From: Nonlabens sp. MB-3u-79
Lineage (GTDB): Bacteria; Bacteroidota; Bacteroidia; Flavobacteriales; Flavobacteriaceae
Direction: 5' to 3'
Assembly (NCBI RefSeq): GCF_002831625.1
Contig: NZ_CP025116.1
Span: forward strand, 248,001 to 312,000
DNA length: 64,000 bases
Position numbers and translations under genes: made by a program. The notes beneath the pieces were generated by a model. That model saw only the letters and a program-made list of their open reading frames with translations. It searched no databases and was not told the origin of the DNA. Below, piece after piece: positions 1 to 8,721 of the stretch. Each line of letters starts with the position of its first letter. Position 1 is the stretch's first letter.

Positions 1-267
1 ATGCTACCGTGTATGAGTAAACAATTAACGGGAATGGACTGTCCTGGATGTGGAATCCAGCGGTCCATTTCTTTTTTATTACAAGGACATCTATCAGACT
101 CTTTTCTTATGTACCCTGGATTATTTCCTGGTATTTTTTTATTCTTTTTTCTTATATTTGATTGGTTTACAGATGTGAAACATGGTGAACAAATTAAACT
201 CTGGGCCACCATCATCACCATAGGTACTATTCTAACGAGTTTTATAGTTAAAATGCTAATACATTAA
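1..267 (+). CDS. DUF2752 family membrane protein, 5' end probably outside the window
   Basis: The readable part is 88 residues. It carries the DUF2752 signature, here LTGMDCPGCGIQRS at about residues 9-22, followed by two hydrophobic segments near 40-56 and 68-86. The second copy in this window (1216-1602) has about 35 extra N-terminal residues with a transmembrane helix before the same motif. The Met at base 1 is therefore probably internal and the real start lies upstream. The function of DUF2752 is unknown. The CCC-motif protein gene starts 60 bases downstream on the same strand, so the two are probably co-transcribed. Confidence 0.75.
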   Translation: MLPCMSKQLTGMDCPGCGIQRSISFLLQGHLSDSFLMYPGLFPGIFLFFFLIFDWFTDVKHGEQIKLWATIITIGTILTSFIVKMLIH

Positions 268-327
268 AAAATATTGTAACATTGTATACCTATTGTCAAC
301 TAACTTAATAATTAAAACCAACCCACC

Positions 328-690
328 ATGCAAAAATTAAACACCACCTTAGTGTACATCTTATCTGTTATCGGATTCTTATGCTGTTGTGTCTACGGTA
401 TAGGAACTATTTCAGCTATTATAGCTCTTGTAGTAGCAAACAAAGAACTTGCTAAATACAATGCCAACCCAGATGAGTATATAAACGGTAACGCGATGAA
501 AACAGCAAGGACTGTTGCTATTGTTTCCTTATTTATTTCATTCATTGGTCTTGCATTTGTGATATGGTCATTAGTTAATCCATGTCTGTTTTTTGATTGG
601 TACATAGGTGTATTTGAAGGAATGGAAGGAATGCCAGCAGAATCTATGGAACAAATTTATCAAGCAGCTGAAGAAGCTGGATGTAGATAA
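328..690 (+). CDS. CCC-motif small membrane protein
   Basis: This 120-residue protein has two hydrophobic segments (about 8-36 and 62-84). A CCC triplet lies near residues 19-21 (FLCCCVYGIG), followed by an ANKELAKYNANP stretch, the layout of Bacteroidota proteins called CCC-motif membrane proteins. It resembles the CD225/dispanin-type proteins in topology: a cysteine cluster at the membrane edge, a polar loop, then a second helix. The function is unknown. It follows a DUF2752 gene, as the CD225 gene at 1589-1900 is followed by another. A strong terminator lies 27 bases after its stop. Confidence 0.75.
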   Translation: MQKLNTTLVYILSVIGFLCCCVYGIGTISAIIALVVANKELAKYNANPDEYINGNAMKTARTVAIVSLFISFIGLAFVIWSLVNPCLFFDWYIGVFEGMEGMPAESMEQIYQAAEEAGCR

Positions 691-717
691 ATCCTATAAA
701 ATCATAATTAAAAAAAA

Positions 718-746
718 GGGAAAGCTCACGCTTTCCCTTTTTTTTT
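718..746 (+). terminator. Rho-independent terminator after the CCC-motif gene
   Basis: A 7-bp stem GGGAAAG/CTTTCCC with loop CTCACG is followed by nine T residues. Confidence 0.85.
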
Positions 747-1215
747 GTTGATATCCCGAGCTTAATTTGCTTTTAAACACAACTTCAAATTGATGAGAAC
801 ATCTAGAAACAAAACGCTCCCCAGCTGAGCAAACCCCAGCCCCTATAAACAGAAAACCTAGCCTTGTGTTTTCTCGCACCGAAATCGATTAAAAAACAGC
901 TACAGATTCATAACAGCTTTAGAAAACCTTAATCGCAACGGGGTCATCTAAGGTGTGTTCTGAAAGTCCTACAGAGATAAGTTGAAGTTTTCCTTTCACT
1001 GAGTTATTTTACACTGAGAGGAGCTTTCAAGGACTTACATGGGTTAAGTTTACAACTAAGTATACATATCGATACTTTAAGTTACTTACGCAGCGCCAAT
1101 AAGAATAAGATATAAAGCCACTACATTTAGAAAAGGTCTATTATAGATCAGGAAGAACAGTTAATGACAACTCCTTTATTATAAATAACACTAAGCTTTA
1201 CAGAGCCCCAACAAC
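747..1215. other. Gene-poor gap, no convincing gene
   Basis: This 469-base stretch separates two convergent units. A 61-codon minus-strand ORF (694-879) overlaps the terminator and looks spurious. A minus-strand run at 1086-1160 would encode about 24 hydrophobic residues ending in LYLILIGAA with no start codon; it could be the tail of a lost membrane protein but is too short to claim. No RNA gene was recognised. Confidence 0.4.
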
Positions 1216-1602
1216 TTATAGATTACGCAAAATAGTAAAAACTATAATGACTGCAAATACAGAGAGTACCAGATACTTATTATTAATTACACGTCTAAAA
1301 GAATGACCCCTCAAAGAAGGAATCCATTCAAAGACACCTACCAAAATTCCAAAAGGCAGTAAAAAAAACAACAGCGGATTATAATTAAAAGCTTTTTCCA
1401 ACTCTCCGTTCAATAAAGAATGAACCGCTCGCTGCGATCCACAACCTGGACAGTCATAACCCATTACGTATTTACTGGGACATTGTGGAAAAAAAACCGA
1501 CTCTTCTGGGTGGTAATTTTTAAACAAAAAAAATGCGGCAGCTGTAAAAATCACAGCGCCGCAAATTAGTAGTATTTTATGATAACTTTTAAAACGAACC
1601 AT
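1216..1602 (-). CDS. DUF2752 family membrane protein
   Basis: I chose the ATG at 1602 (MVRFKSYHK), giving 128 residues; an upstream in-frame start would lie deep inside the neighbouring gene. The protein has a transmembrane helix at about 10-28, the DUF2752 motif (FFPQCPSKYVMGYDCPGCGSQRA, roughly residues 37-59, with its CPGCG), and two more hydrophobic segments near 71-88 and 108-126. Its start overlaps the end of the upstream CD225 gene by 14 bases, which implies translational coupling. Function unknown. It is a paralogue of the protein at 1-267. Confidence 0.8.
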   Translation of the reverse strand: MVRFKSYHKILLICGAVIFTAAAFFLFKNYHPEESVFFPQCPSKYVMGYDCPGCGSQRAVHSLLNGELEKAFNYNPLLFFLLPFGILVGVFEWIPSLRGHSFRRVINNKYLVLSVFAVIIVFTILRNL

Positions 1603-1900
1603 TAGCAAGTGCAGCAAGGATTCCTGTAAAGAAAAAGACTGCAATAACGGCAACACCTGTCGCAACAGCTGCAATCACCCAGTTTTTAGCTTTTCTACTA
1701 GAATCTAAAGCACCTTGTATATCTCCCATTCTATGCTTGCTCTCTACTTGCGAACTGTAAATAATAGCAATGATTCCAAAAATCTGGCAACATAATATGG
1801 TCACTATAATAGATTCGGCCAACCATGTTTTAGGTGCTGGACCATTATTATTACCTGGATTAAATTGTTGCGAGTGCTGAGGTTGGTTTTGATCTTCCAT
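1589..1900 (-). CDS. CD225/dispanin family small membrane protein
   Basis: This 103-residue protein starts with a Gln/Asn/Pro-rich cytosolic tail. It then shows the CD225 (dispanin, IFITM-like) pattern: TWLAESIIVTILCCQIFGIIAIIYSSQV, a loop with GDIQGALDSSRKAKNW, and a second membrane helix near 72-97. The CC pair in the first helix matches the palmitoylated cysteines of eukaryotic relatives. The bacterial function is not established. It overlaps the following DUF2752 gene by 14 bases and sits directly downstream of rocD on the same strand, 1 base before the rocD stop. Confidence 0.85.
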   Translation of the reverse strand: MEDQNQPQHSQQFNPGNNNGPAPKTWLAESIIVTILCCQIFGIIAIIYSSQVESKHRMGDIQGALDSSRKAKNWVIAAVATGVAVIAVFFFTGILAALANGSF

Positions 1901-3223
1901 TTATTCGAATTCTTTAAGTGTTTTAATAATTATTGAAATACACTCATCTAGTTGATCTTTAGTCATCACGAGTGGTGGTGCAAATCTAATAATATTTCCA
2001 TGAGTAGGTTTAGCAAGCAATCCATTATCTCTTAATCTCAAACAGATGTTCCATGCCGTCTTGCTATCTTCTGTATCGTTGATGACAATAGCGTTCAACA
2101 AACCTTTACCTCTCACCAAAATAACCGTATCAGTTGTTTCAATGTACTTATTAATTTCAGCTCTGAAATAGTTTCCTAAAGCACGAGCGTTTTGAATCAA
2201 GTGTTCATCCTTCACCACTTCAAGTGCCGCCATTGCTACAGCAGCTGCAACAGGATTACCGCCAAAAGTAGAGCCGTGTTGTCCTGGTTGGATCACATTC
2301 ATTACTTCATTATCTGCTAAAACAGCACTTACAGGATAAGCGCCACCAGATAATGCTTTCCCTAAAATCAAGATATCAGGACGTGCGTATGTTTTTTCTT
2401 GTCGTTCACAATGTGCTTCACAATTACAATCTCCACATACCGCTAGTAAACCACCAGTTCTTGCGATACCGGTTTGGATCTCATCTGCAATGAATAACGC
2501 ATGGTATTTTTTACATAAATCACGAGAAGATCTCATAAAATCATCATGCGGTGTAAAAACTCCTGCTTCTCCTTGTATAGGCTCAATTAAAAACCCTGCT
2601 ACATTTTCTTCTTGAAGTGCTTTTTCTAAAGCTTCTGTATCATCGTAAGGGATCTTAATAAATCCAGGTGTGTAAGGACCAAAGTTTTTGCGAGCCCCTT
2701 CATCATTTGAGAAGGAAATAATAGTCGTTGTACGACCGTGAAAATTATTTTCACATACAATTATTTTTGCTTCATGCTCCTCTACTCCTTTTTTCTCATA
2801 AGCCCATTTACGTGCAATTTTAATAGCCGTTTCCACAGCTTCGGCACCAGTATTCATTGGTAAAACCTTGTCAAAGTGAAAATACTCTGTCATGTACTTT
2901 TCGTAGAGTCCCAGTTTATCATTATGAAAAGCTCTTGAAGTAAGCGTCAAAGTTTGCGCTTGTTCATTCATTGCATTTACAATAGCCGGATGACAATGAC
3001 CTTGGTTGACAGCACTATAAGCACTTAAGAAATCGTAATATCGCTTTCCATCTACATCCCAAACATAAACACCCTCACCTCTTTCCAGTACTACTGGTAA
3101 AGGATGGTAATTGTGTGCTCCATGCTGATTTTCTAAATCTATAAAATGTTGTGCTTTGCTCTGTGTATCCTCACTCATATCTGTACTTTTATTCATTTGA
3201 TGCAATTTAATCATTTCGATCAA
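1901..3223 (-). CDS. rocD: Ornithine aminotransferase (ornithine--oxo-acid transaminase)
   Basis: This class III PLP-dependent aminotransferase converts ornithine and 2-oxoglutarate to glutamate-5-semialdehyde and glutamate in arginine/proline metabolism. The fold motifs are clear: [17 protein letters not shown] (about 124-140), the cofactor Asp in IADEIQTG (D247) and the Schiff-base Lys in ILGKALSGG (K289, longest-start numbering). The opening [23 protein letters not shown] is typical of the enzyme. The longest frame begins at 3223, but homologues start close to the HGAHNYHP block, so the Met codons at 3196 or 3178 are more likely. A short insertion (263-272) has four cysteines, CxxCxCxxxC, between the Asp and Lys motifs. 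Confidence 0.93.
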   Translation of the reverse strand: MIEMIKLHQMNKSTDMSEDTQSKAQHFIDLENQHGAHNYHPLPVVLERGEGVYVWDVDGKRYYDFLSAYSAVNQGHCHPAIVNAMNEQAQTLTLTSRAFHNDKLGLYEKYMTEYFHFDKVLPMNTGAEAVETAIKIARKWAYEKKGVEEHEAKIIVCENNFHGRTTTIISFSNDEGARKNFGPYTPGFIKIPYDDTEALEKALQEENVAGFLIEPIQGEAGVFTPHDDFMRSSRDLCKKYHALFIADEIQTGIARTGGLLAVCGDCNCEAHCERQEKTYARPDILILGKALSGGAYPVSAVLADNEVMNVIQPGQHGSTFGGNPVAAAVAMAALEVVKDEHLIQNARALGNYFRAEINKYIETTDTVILVRGKGLLNAIVINDTEDSKTAWNICLRLRDNGLLAKPTHGNIIRFAPPLVMTKDQLDECISIIIKTLKEFE

Positions 3224-3326
3224 AGGATTAAAATAATAAGCTTTAAGAATTTGCGAAATTCTCCATACGAGGCAAACAACTCAACTGTTCAAAGGTTCTA
3301 TAAAAACCCATAATTATGGTTAGTGT

Positions 3327-3358
3327 TTGAATATACTGGTATAATTACATTAATTTTG
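3327..3358 (+). promoter_or_regulatory. Bacteroidota-type promoter for rlmD
   Basis: TTG (3327-3329), a 21-base spacer and TAATTTTG (3351-3358) match the TTG/TAnnTTTG consensus. The box ends 6 bases before the ATG at 3365, so the transcript would be leaderless or nearly so. This supports the downstream start. Confidence 0.7.
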
Positions 3359-3364
3359 ACACCT

Positions 3365-4783
3365 ATGTCAAAACGAAGAAAAAGAGCTCAAAAGTCCTTT
3401 GAAAATGTACCTGTAGTAGATGCTGGTGCAAAAGGTAAAAGTGTTGCAAAAACAGAAGAAGGTGAAGTGATTTTCCTTACAGATGCCGTCCCTGGCGATG
3501 TGGTTAACATACAAACCTTTAAGAAAAAGAAATCCTTTTACGAAGGGAAAGTAACTAAATTTATTGAATTAAGCGATAGACGTGCAGAGCCTGTTTGCAA
3601 GCATTTCAACACCTGTGGAGGCTGTAAATGGCAACACATGACTTATGAAAGTCAGTTGTATTTTAAGCAAAAAGAAGTAACTGAAAATCTTAAAAGAATA
3701 GGTCACCTGGAACTTCCAGAAATAACTCCTATTGCTGGTTCTTCAGAACAATACCGCTACCGCAACAAAATGGAGTTCAGCTTTTCTGCAAACCGTTGGT
3801 TGACACTAGAAGAGATTCAAAGTGACGTAGAAATTGAAGATAAAAAGGCGCTTGGCTTTCATATTCCTGGAATGTGGGATAAAATCTTGCACCTGGAGGA
3901 GTGCCATCTACATCCTCAAATAGGAGAAGATATTAGATTGAGTGTCCACGCTTTCGCGAAAGCGGAAAACATAGCCTACTTCAACCCAAGAGAGAAATCT
4001 GGAACATTGCGCACTTTAATGCTACGCATGTCTTCTACCGGAGAAAACATGGTGGTGATCCAGTTTTTTGAAGATAATGAAGTGCAAAGACTCGCCTTAT
4101 TAAATCATTTAAAGGAATCCTTTCCACAAATTACTTCTTTGCAGTACATCATCAATGAAAAAGCAAATGATACCATTTATGACCAAGACGTCGTTTGTTA
4201 TCATGGCCGCGATCATATCTATGAAGAAATGGAAGGTTTGCAATTCAAGATCAACGCCAAGTCATTTTATCAGACCAATAGCAAGCAAGCTTATGAACTG
4301 TATAAAATCACAAGAGACTTTGCTGGACTTACTGGAAAAGAGTTGGTCTATGATTTGTATACAGGAACAGGGACCATCGCACAATTTGTAGCAAAAGAAG
4401 CAAAACACGTTGTAGGAATTGAGGCTATTCCTGTAGCTATAGAAGATGCTAAAACCAATGCAAAGCATAACGGTATAGAAAACACTACCTTCTTTGCTGG
4501 CGATATGAAAGAAGTCTTTACTCAAGACTTTATCGATGAGCACGGACAACCCGATGTCATTATTACCGATCCACCACGAGACGGTATGCACAAAGATGTG
4601 GTCGCTCAATTAATTAAATTGAGTGCCGCACGCATTGTTTATGTGAGTTGTAACAGTGCAACACAAGCACGTGATCTTGCGTTACTAGATGAGAAATATA
4701 CCATCGCTAAAGTACAACCGGTAGACATGTTTCCTCAAACACACCATGTGGAGAATGTGGTTCTATTAGAATTAAAAAAATAA
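3365..4783 (+). CDS. rlmD: 23S rRNA (uracil-5-)-methyltransferase, RlmD type
   Basis: The protein has 472 residues from the ATG at 3365. A longer frame from 3323 would overlap the promoter. It has a basic N-terminus and a TRAM domain (about 10-70). Iron-sulfur cysteines sit at C78, C84 and C87 (VCKHFNTCGGCKW), with a fourth near HLEECHLHP. The SAM-binding motif is DLYTGTGTIAQF, then DPPRDGMHKDV and the catalytic Cys C429 in VYVSCNSAT. By family it methylates a uridine of 23S rRNA using SAM. It leads an operon with three envelope genes. The palindromic repeat at 3949-3964 lies inside it and is read as AFAKA. Confidence 0.92.
   Translation: MSKRRKRAQKSFENVPVVDAGAKGKSVAKTEEGEVIFLTDAVPGDVVNIQTFKKKKSFYEGKVTKFIELSDRRAEPVCKHFNTCGGCKWQHMTYESQLYFKQKEVTENLKRIGHLELPEITPIAGSSEQYRYRNKMEFSFSANRWLTLEEIQSDVEIEDKKALGFHIPGMWDKILHLEECHLHPQIGEDIRLSVHAFAKAENIAYFNPREKSGTLRTLMLRMSSTGENMVVIQFFEDNEVQRLALLNHLKESFPQITSLQYIINEKANDTIYDQDVVCYHGRDHIYEEMEGLQFKINAKSFYQTNSKQAYELYKITRDFAGLTGKELVYDLYTGTGTIAQFVAKEAKHVVGIEAIPVAIEDAKTNAKHNGIENTTFFAGDMKEVFTQDFIDEHGQPDVIITDPPRDGMHKDVVAQLIKLSAARIVYVSCNSATQARDLALLDEKYTIAKVQPVDMFPQTHHVENVVLLELKK
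3949..3964. repeat. Palindromic repeat copy 1 (in rlmD)
   Basis: CGCTTTCGCGAAAGCG, perfect, followed by GAA. It is in frame with rlmD as H-AFAKA-E in a region between the iron-sulfur and methyltransferase parts. Confidence 0.9.
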
Positions 4784-4789
4784 CAGACA

Positions 4790-6286
4790 ATGAAAAATTT
4801 ATTCTGGGCTATGACGCTCGTTATCATTTCTAGCTCTTGTAACGAGACTCCAGAAATTGTAAAGCAAGAACAAAAAACAGTAGTTATTTCTGGTCATCTA
4901 CAACTTACTGATTCCTTAGAATTAGAGAAGATTACGGTCTATGGTTATGATATGATGAGTAAAAAATCTTTCCAAGAAGATGCTCTGGTAAATGAAAATG
5001 GCGATTTCACTACTTCCTTCCCTTTATCGTCGGCAAGTGCGCTATCTGTATATGGTAATAACAGTTTTCAAATTATAGCCATTCCTGGAGATAGTATTTT
5101 CATCAACTATACAGAAGGTAGAGATGAAGCTGCTTTTAAAAAGAGCATCACATTTAGCGGTAAAACAGCAACCACTCAAAAGACATTTCAAGAATACCTA
5201 GCTAGCAATCCACTAAAAACGGAAGCCTTTTATAAGGAAGAAAGCGAACTGGATTACAATGACTTAGAAAAGCTTATAGATGACCATACTAAAAAACTTA
5301 AAGACTATTATAAGAACTATCTGGATAATAAAACACTCAACAAGTACCTAAAAGACTACATCGCAACAGATAAGAAGTTTGCTATTATCAATACCAAAAT
5401 GGATTATGCTTCATTTGCCAATTACTACGGTAAAAAAGTGCCAGAAATGGACAGTCCTTATTATAAAGAGCTCGTTCATTTGCCTGAATTAACCGAGGAG
5501 GATATGGTCAATACGAATGCCGCCAATAGTATTCTTTACAACAACCATGCTTTTGCTTCTAGAGAAATAGAAAAAAAATTCCCCGAAGCAACTCCACAAG
5601 AAATCAACCAAGTCATCATTGAGAACGCTATTAAGGAGGGAAGTTACCTGAGCCAGCATACGGTTTCCATGCTTGTAATGGGAGATTTAGACGATCACTC
5701 CACAAAGCTTTACGAAGAAAATTCTGAACAGCTCATAGATTATTTAAAAAACTCTTCCTTGCTTGCCTCCATTCAACAAGAGTATTTAAAAACTAAAGAC
5801 CTTGTTGAAAATCCGCAAATTCCTACTGAAGCAGAATTACTAACGTTTAAAAGCGATGATGCTTCAAAATTCATTGATGAGATCATTAGCAATGCTAATG
5901 GTAAAGTAATTTATATCGACAACTGGGCTACTTGGTGCGGGCCTTGTAAAGCAGAGTTTAAAGAAGCTTCCCCTGCACTTCACGAGAAGTTTAAGGAAGA
6001 TGTAGAGTTTGTTTATTTATGTCATGCAAGTAAAGAAAAGGCATATATCCCATCTATTGCAGAGTATCAGATTAAAGGAAAACACTATTTCTTAACGGAA
6101 GAACAAGGAAGAATTGTTCAACAACAAATAAATCTAGAAGGTTTTCCTACCTATACTATTTTTGACAAAAAAGGAAACCGCGTTCTTTCTGATTATATTC
6201 ACAGACCTAGTTATGGACCTACCTCAGATGTTTTAACAAGACTGGTAAATGATAAAAAGGTTGATCTGGCAAATAGCTCTAAGTAA
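4790..6286 (+). CDS. TlpA-like thioredoxin-domain lipoprotein
   Basis: This 498-residue protein has a lipoprotein signal peptide ending at about IISSSC (Cys 17). A long helical middle domain is followed by a C-terminal thioredoxin fold with NWATWCGPC (C383, C386) and the cis-proline motif GFPTYTIF. The architecture is that of Bacteroidota TlpA/ResA-like disulfide reductases anchored in the envelope with an N-terminal DUF4369-like beta domain. The substrate is unknown. It starts 6 bases after the rlmD stop, so it is probably co-transcribed, and the next gene follows after 5 bases. Confidence 0.85.
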   Translation: MKNLFWAMTLVIISSSCNETPEIVKQEQKTVVISGHLQLTDSLELEKITVYGYDMMSKKSFQEDALVNENGDFTTSFPLSSASALSVYGNNSFQIIAIPGDSIFINYTEGRDEAAFKKSITFSGKTATTQKTFQEYLASNPLKTEAFYKEESELDYNDLEKLIDDHTKKLKDYYKNYLDNKTLNKYLKDYIATDKKFAIINTKMDYASFANYYGKKVPEMDSPYYKELVHLPELTEEDMVNTNAANSILYNNHAFASREIEKKFPEATPQEINQVIIENAIKEGSYLSQHTVSMLVMGDLDDHSTKLYEENSEQLIDYLKNSSLLASIQQEYLKTKDLVENPQIPTEAELLTFKSDDASKFIDEIISNANGKVIYIDNWATWCGPCKAEFKEASPALHEKFKEDVEFVYLCHASKEKAYIPSIAEYQIKGKHYFLTEEQGRIVQQQINLEGFPTYTIFDKKGNRVLSDYIHRPSYGPTSDVLTRLVNDKKVDLANSSK

Positions 6287-6291
6287 TTAAA

Positions 6292-6804
6292 ATGAATAAA
6301 TACTCCAGCATACTTTTTATCCTTATCACAGTAATTCTGTTAGGCAGCTGTGAAAAAGATGATTTGTGTACGCCAGATCAGGCGGTAACCCCTAGACTGG
6401 TTATTGAGTTTAAAGATGTGTTGAATCCACTACAGAATAAGGCCGTAGATCGCATCCAAGCTCAAGAAATAGGAAGTAGTGCTTTTGCCCCTCTTGATAC
6501 CAGTGGGTCTACCACACTAAGCAATATAGAAACCATCTCTATTCCTTTGCGTACAGATAGTAGCAGGACCAGTTACAACCTAATTCTTACAAAAGATGGC
6601 GTTTTCAATTCAGACAACATAGACTTCAACTATATTCTAGAAGAAGCATATGTCAGTAGAGCTTGCGGTTTTAGAGTCGTTTACAATAATCTTGTGGCTA
6701 TTCAAACAGCAGAAACCTCTGGGATTCAATGGATAGAAAGAGTGATTATAGTAGAAGATAATGTAACTAATAATACAGACGTACATGTTCAAATACTTCA
6801 TTAA
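6292..6804 (+). CDS. DUF6452 family lipoprotein
   Basis: The protein has 170 residues with a lipobox LLGSC (Cys near residue 20) followed by EKDDLCTPDQAVTPRLVIEFKD, the recognisable start of DUF6452. The rest is predicted beta-rich. The function is unknown. In flavobacterial genomes, from memory, this family commonly sits between rlmD and a DUF6048 gene, as here. Its 3' end overlaps the next gene by 20 bases. Confidence 0.8.
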   Translation: MNKYSSILFILITVILLGSCEKDDLCTPDQAVTPRLVIEFKDVLNPLQNKAVDRIQAQEIGSSAFAPLDTSGSTTLSNIETISIPLRTDSSRTSYNLILTKDGVFNSDNIDFNYILEEAYVSRACGFRVVYNNLVAIQTAETSGIQWIERVIIVEDNVTNNTDVHVQILH

Positions 6805-7480
6805 CACATTAGTTCTTCTCTCTTGTTTTTTGGGTACCGCTCAAGGCGAAAACGAGATCAAAAATGACAGCGTCACTTATAAACAAGCTTATGGCTTACG
6901 TGCTGGTATAGATCTCGCTAGTTTGATAAGAACTGGTATAGATGAAGAATATACTGGTTTTCAAATTCTAGCAGATTACCGAATGTCAAAACGACTATAC
7001 ATCGCTGGTGAAATAGGTAATGAATCCATTGATAGAACCAGTGAACGTGTAGATTATAAAACTTCAGGTTCGTTTATAAAAGCTGGCGTCGATTACAACT
7101 TTTATCAAAATTGGCTGGATATGGATAACATGATCTATGGGGGCGCTAGACTAGGTTATGCAAATATGTCACAAACCCTTAATAGATACGACTACAATAC
7201 AGATAACAACTATTTTCCTGTTTTTACTAATGTAGTTGATAGAGAGTTTTCTGGATTGAATATGGTTTGGTTAGAAATCCAATTAGGATTTAAAGTACAG
7301 GTTTTGAATAACCTCTACCTCACTGCAAATCTTCAATTAAAACGAAGACTTTCAGAAAAAACACCAGACAACTTTGACCATTTATACGTACCAGGGTTTG
7401 GTAGAACATTTGACACTAACGGCATAGGAGTAGGATATTCCTATGGGATTACCTACCGAATTCCATTTGTTAGAAAGTAG
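6785..7480 (+). CDS. DUF6048 family outer-membrane beta-barrel protein
   Basis: This 231-residue protein has a cleavable signal peptide (MFKYFINTLVLLSCFLGTAQ) and alternating hydrophobic strands. It ends in an aromatic/basic barrel strand (YSYGITYRIPFVRK), as outer-membrane proteins do. The family is DUF6048, function unknown. Its start lies inside the DUF6452 gene (20-base overlap), which suggests coupled translation and a joint envelope role for the pair. It is the last gene of the rlmD operon; the convergent gene on the other strand ends 37 bases away and no strong hairpin separates them. Confidence 0.8.
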   Translation: MFKYFINTLVLLSCFLGTAQGENEIKNDSVTYKQAYGLRAGIDLASLIRTGIDEEYTGFQILADYRMSKRLYIAGEIGNESIDRTSERVDYKTSGSFIKAGVDYNFYQNWLDMDNMIYGGARLGYANMSQTLNRYDYNTDNNYFPVFTNVVDREFSGLNMVWLEIQLGFKVQVLNNLYLTANLQLKRRLSEKTPDNFDHLYVPGFGRTFDTNGIGVGYSYGITYRIPFVRK

Positions 7481-7516
7481 CTCCTATTTCAAAAAAATAA
7501 AAAAGCAGCAGGGTCT

Positions 7517-7912
7517 TTACTCTTCCTCTAAAGCTCCTAAAAGGTCATTATCTTGAAGTAAGTTGTACCACTGTATTACCTTTTTAATATCACTTGCATA
7601 AACACGCTCTTCATCATAGTCTGGAAGTACTTCATTAAAATAATTTTCCAGTTCCTTTTTACCTACCTTATGGCTGATCGCCGGACCGTTAGTTTCCTTT
7701 TCGGCTATTTTTTTTAAAACCTCTTTTAAAGGCATTTCTTTTGTGTAGGTATATATAGAGATATCTTTAAGCACACTTACATTGTGATTGATGCCTACTA
7801 TAGAAGTTTTCTTATCTAACAAAGATTCTACTACAAAACCGTTTTTAGCCTTGTTTTTTAACTGGTATAACCCAGGCTTACCTGTTATGGAAAGTATATT
7901 TTCTAAACTCAT
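7517..7912 (-). CDS. DUF5606 family protein
   Basis: This 131-residue soluble protein starts MSLENILSITGKPGLYQLKNKAKNGFVVESL, the signature of DUF5606, a small Bacteroidota family. It has no signal peptide or membrane segment and ends in an acidic tail (ALEEE). The function is unknown. It lies downstream of def on the same strand with a 92-base gap, so the two may be co-transcribed. The order DUF5606-def-ruvX is, from memory, common in flavobacteria. Confidence 0.8.
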   Translation of the reverse strand: MSLENILSITGKPGLYQLKNKAKNGFVVESLLDKKTSIVGINHNVSVLKDISIYTYTKEMPLKEVLKKIAEKETNGPAISHKVGKKELENYFNEVLPDYDEERVYASDIKKVIQWYNLLQDNDLLGALEEE

Positions 7913-8004
7913 CTTTTTCTTTTTTAGAGGCGCAAATATATATAATTACGCGTAACCTTTACTATTGTGTGATGACTTCAACATTTTTTTTGTGAAGTCG
8001 TTTG

Positions 8005-8598
8005 TTATTGTCTTCTTCCTTTTACATCTGGAAAACGCATGCGATAATCCACATTAGTTTTTCCTTTAGAAATATTAGAAAGCCTGCCTTTTATCAAACG
8101 CTTTTTAAGGCTTGAAATTTTATCTGTAAACAAAATACCTTCTATATGATCGTACTCGTGTTGTATGACACGAGCTATTAGTCCCTGATAGGTATCTGTT
8201 TGTCCTTCAAAGTTTTCATCTAAGTACCTTATCACCACTTCTTCCTGACGATAAACGTCTTCCCTTACATTAGGGATACTCAAACAACCCTCATTAAAAG
8301 CCCACTCTTCTCCATTCTCTTCAATGATCTCTGCATTGATAAATGCCTTTTTAAATCCGACGAGTTGTTCTGATTCTTCTTTAGTAAGTTCTGAATCGTC
8401 GGCAAAAGGGGTGGTGTCTACTAGAAAAAGTCTAATAGGCAAGCCCACTTGTGGTGCAGCAAGTCCAACTCCGCTAGCATTGTACATGGTTTCCCACATA
8501 TTTTCAAGAATCTCTTTGAATTGTGGGTGCTCTGGAGTAATATCCTTTGCTTTTTTTCTTAAAACTGGATCGCCGTAAGCGACTACTGGTAAAATCAT
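8005..8598 (-). CDS. def: Peptide deformylase
   Basis: This metalloenzyme removes the N-formyl group from nascent proteins. All three signatures are intact in 197 residues: motif I GVGLAAPQ (43-50), motif II EGCLSIP with metal ligand C105, and motif III QHEYDHIEG with metal ligands H147 and H151 and catalytic E148. Length and motifs match a type I enzyme. It lies in a minus-strand unit between ruvX and the DUF5606 gene. Confidence 0.96.
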   Translation of the reverse strand: MILPVVAYGDPVLRKKAKDITPEHPQFKEILENMWETMYNASGVGLAAPQVGLPIRLFLVDTTPFADDSELTKEESEQLVGFKKAFINAEIIEENGEEWAFNEGCLSIPNVREDVYRQEEVVIRYLDENFEGQTDTYQGLIARVIQHEYDHIEGILFTDKISSLKKRLIKGRLSNISKGKTNVDYRMRFPDVKGRRQ

Positions 8599-8721
8599 GT
8601 TCTTGAATGATTAAAGTTTAATGCCTATTGATGAATAATAAACATAATTTATTTTCTTTTTAAAACTATTGATGCCCTTCTGATCAATGTGATTAAAACA
8701 AGACTTGGGGCTTTATAGCTT

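Noticed and set aside
694..879. 61-codon minus-strand ORF
   Set aside because: It covers the terminator hairpin and has no family match or promoter.
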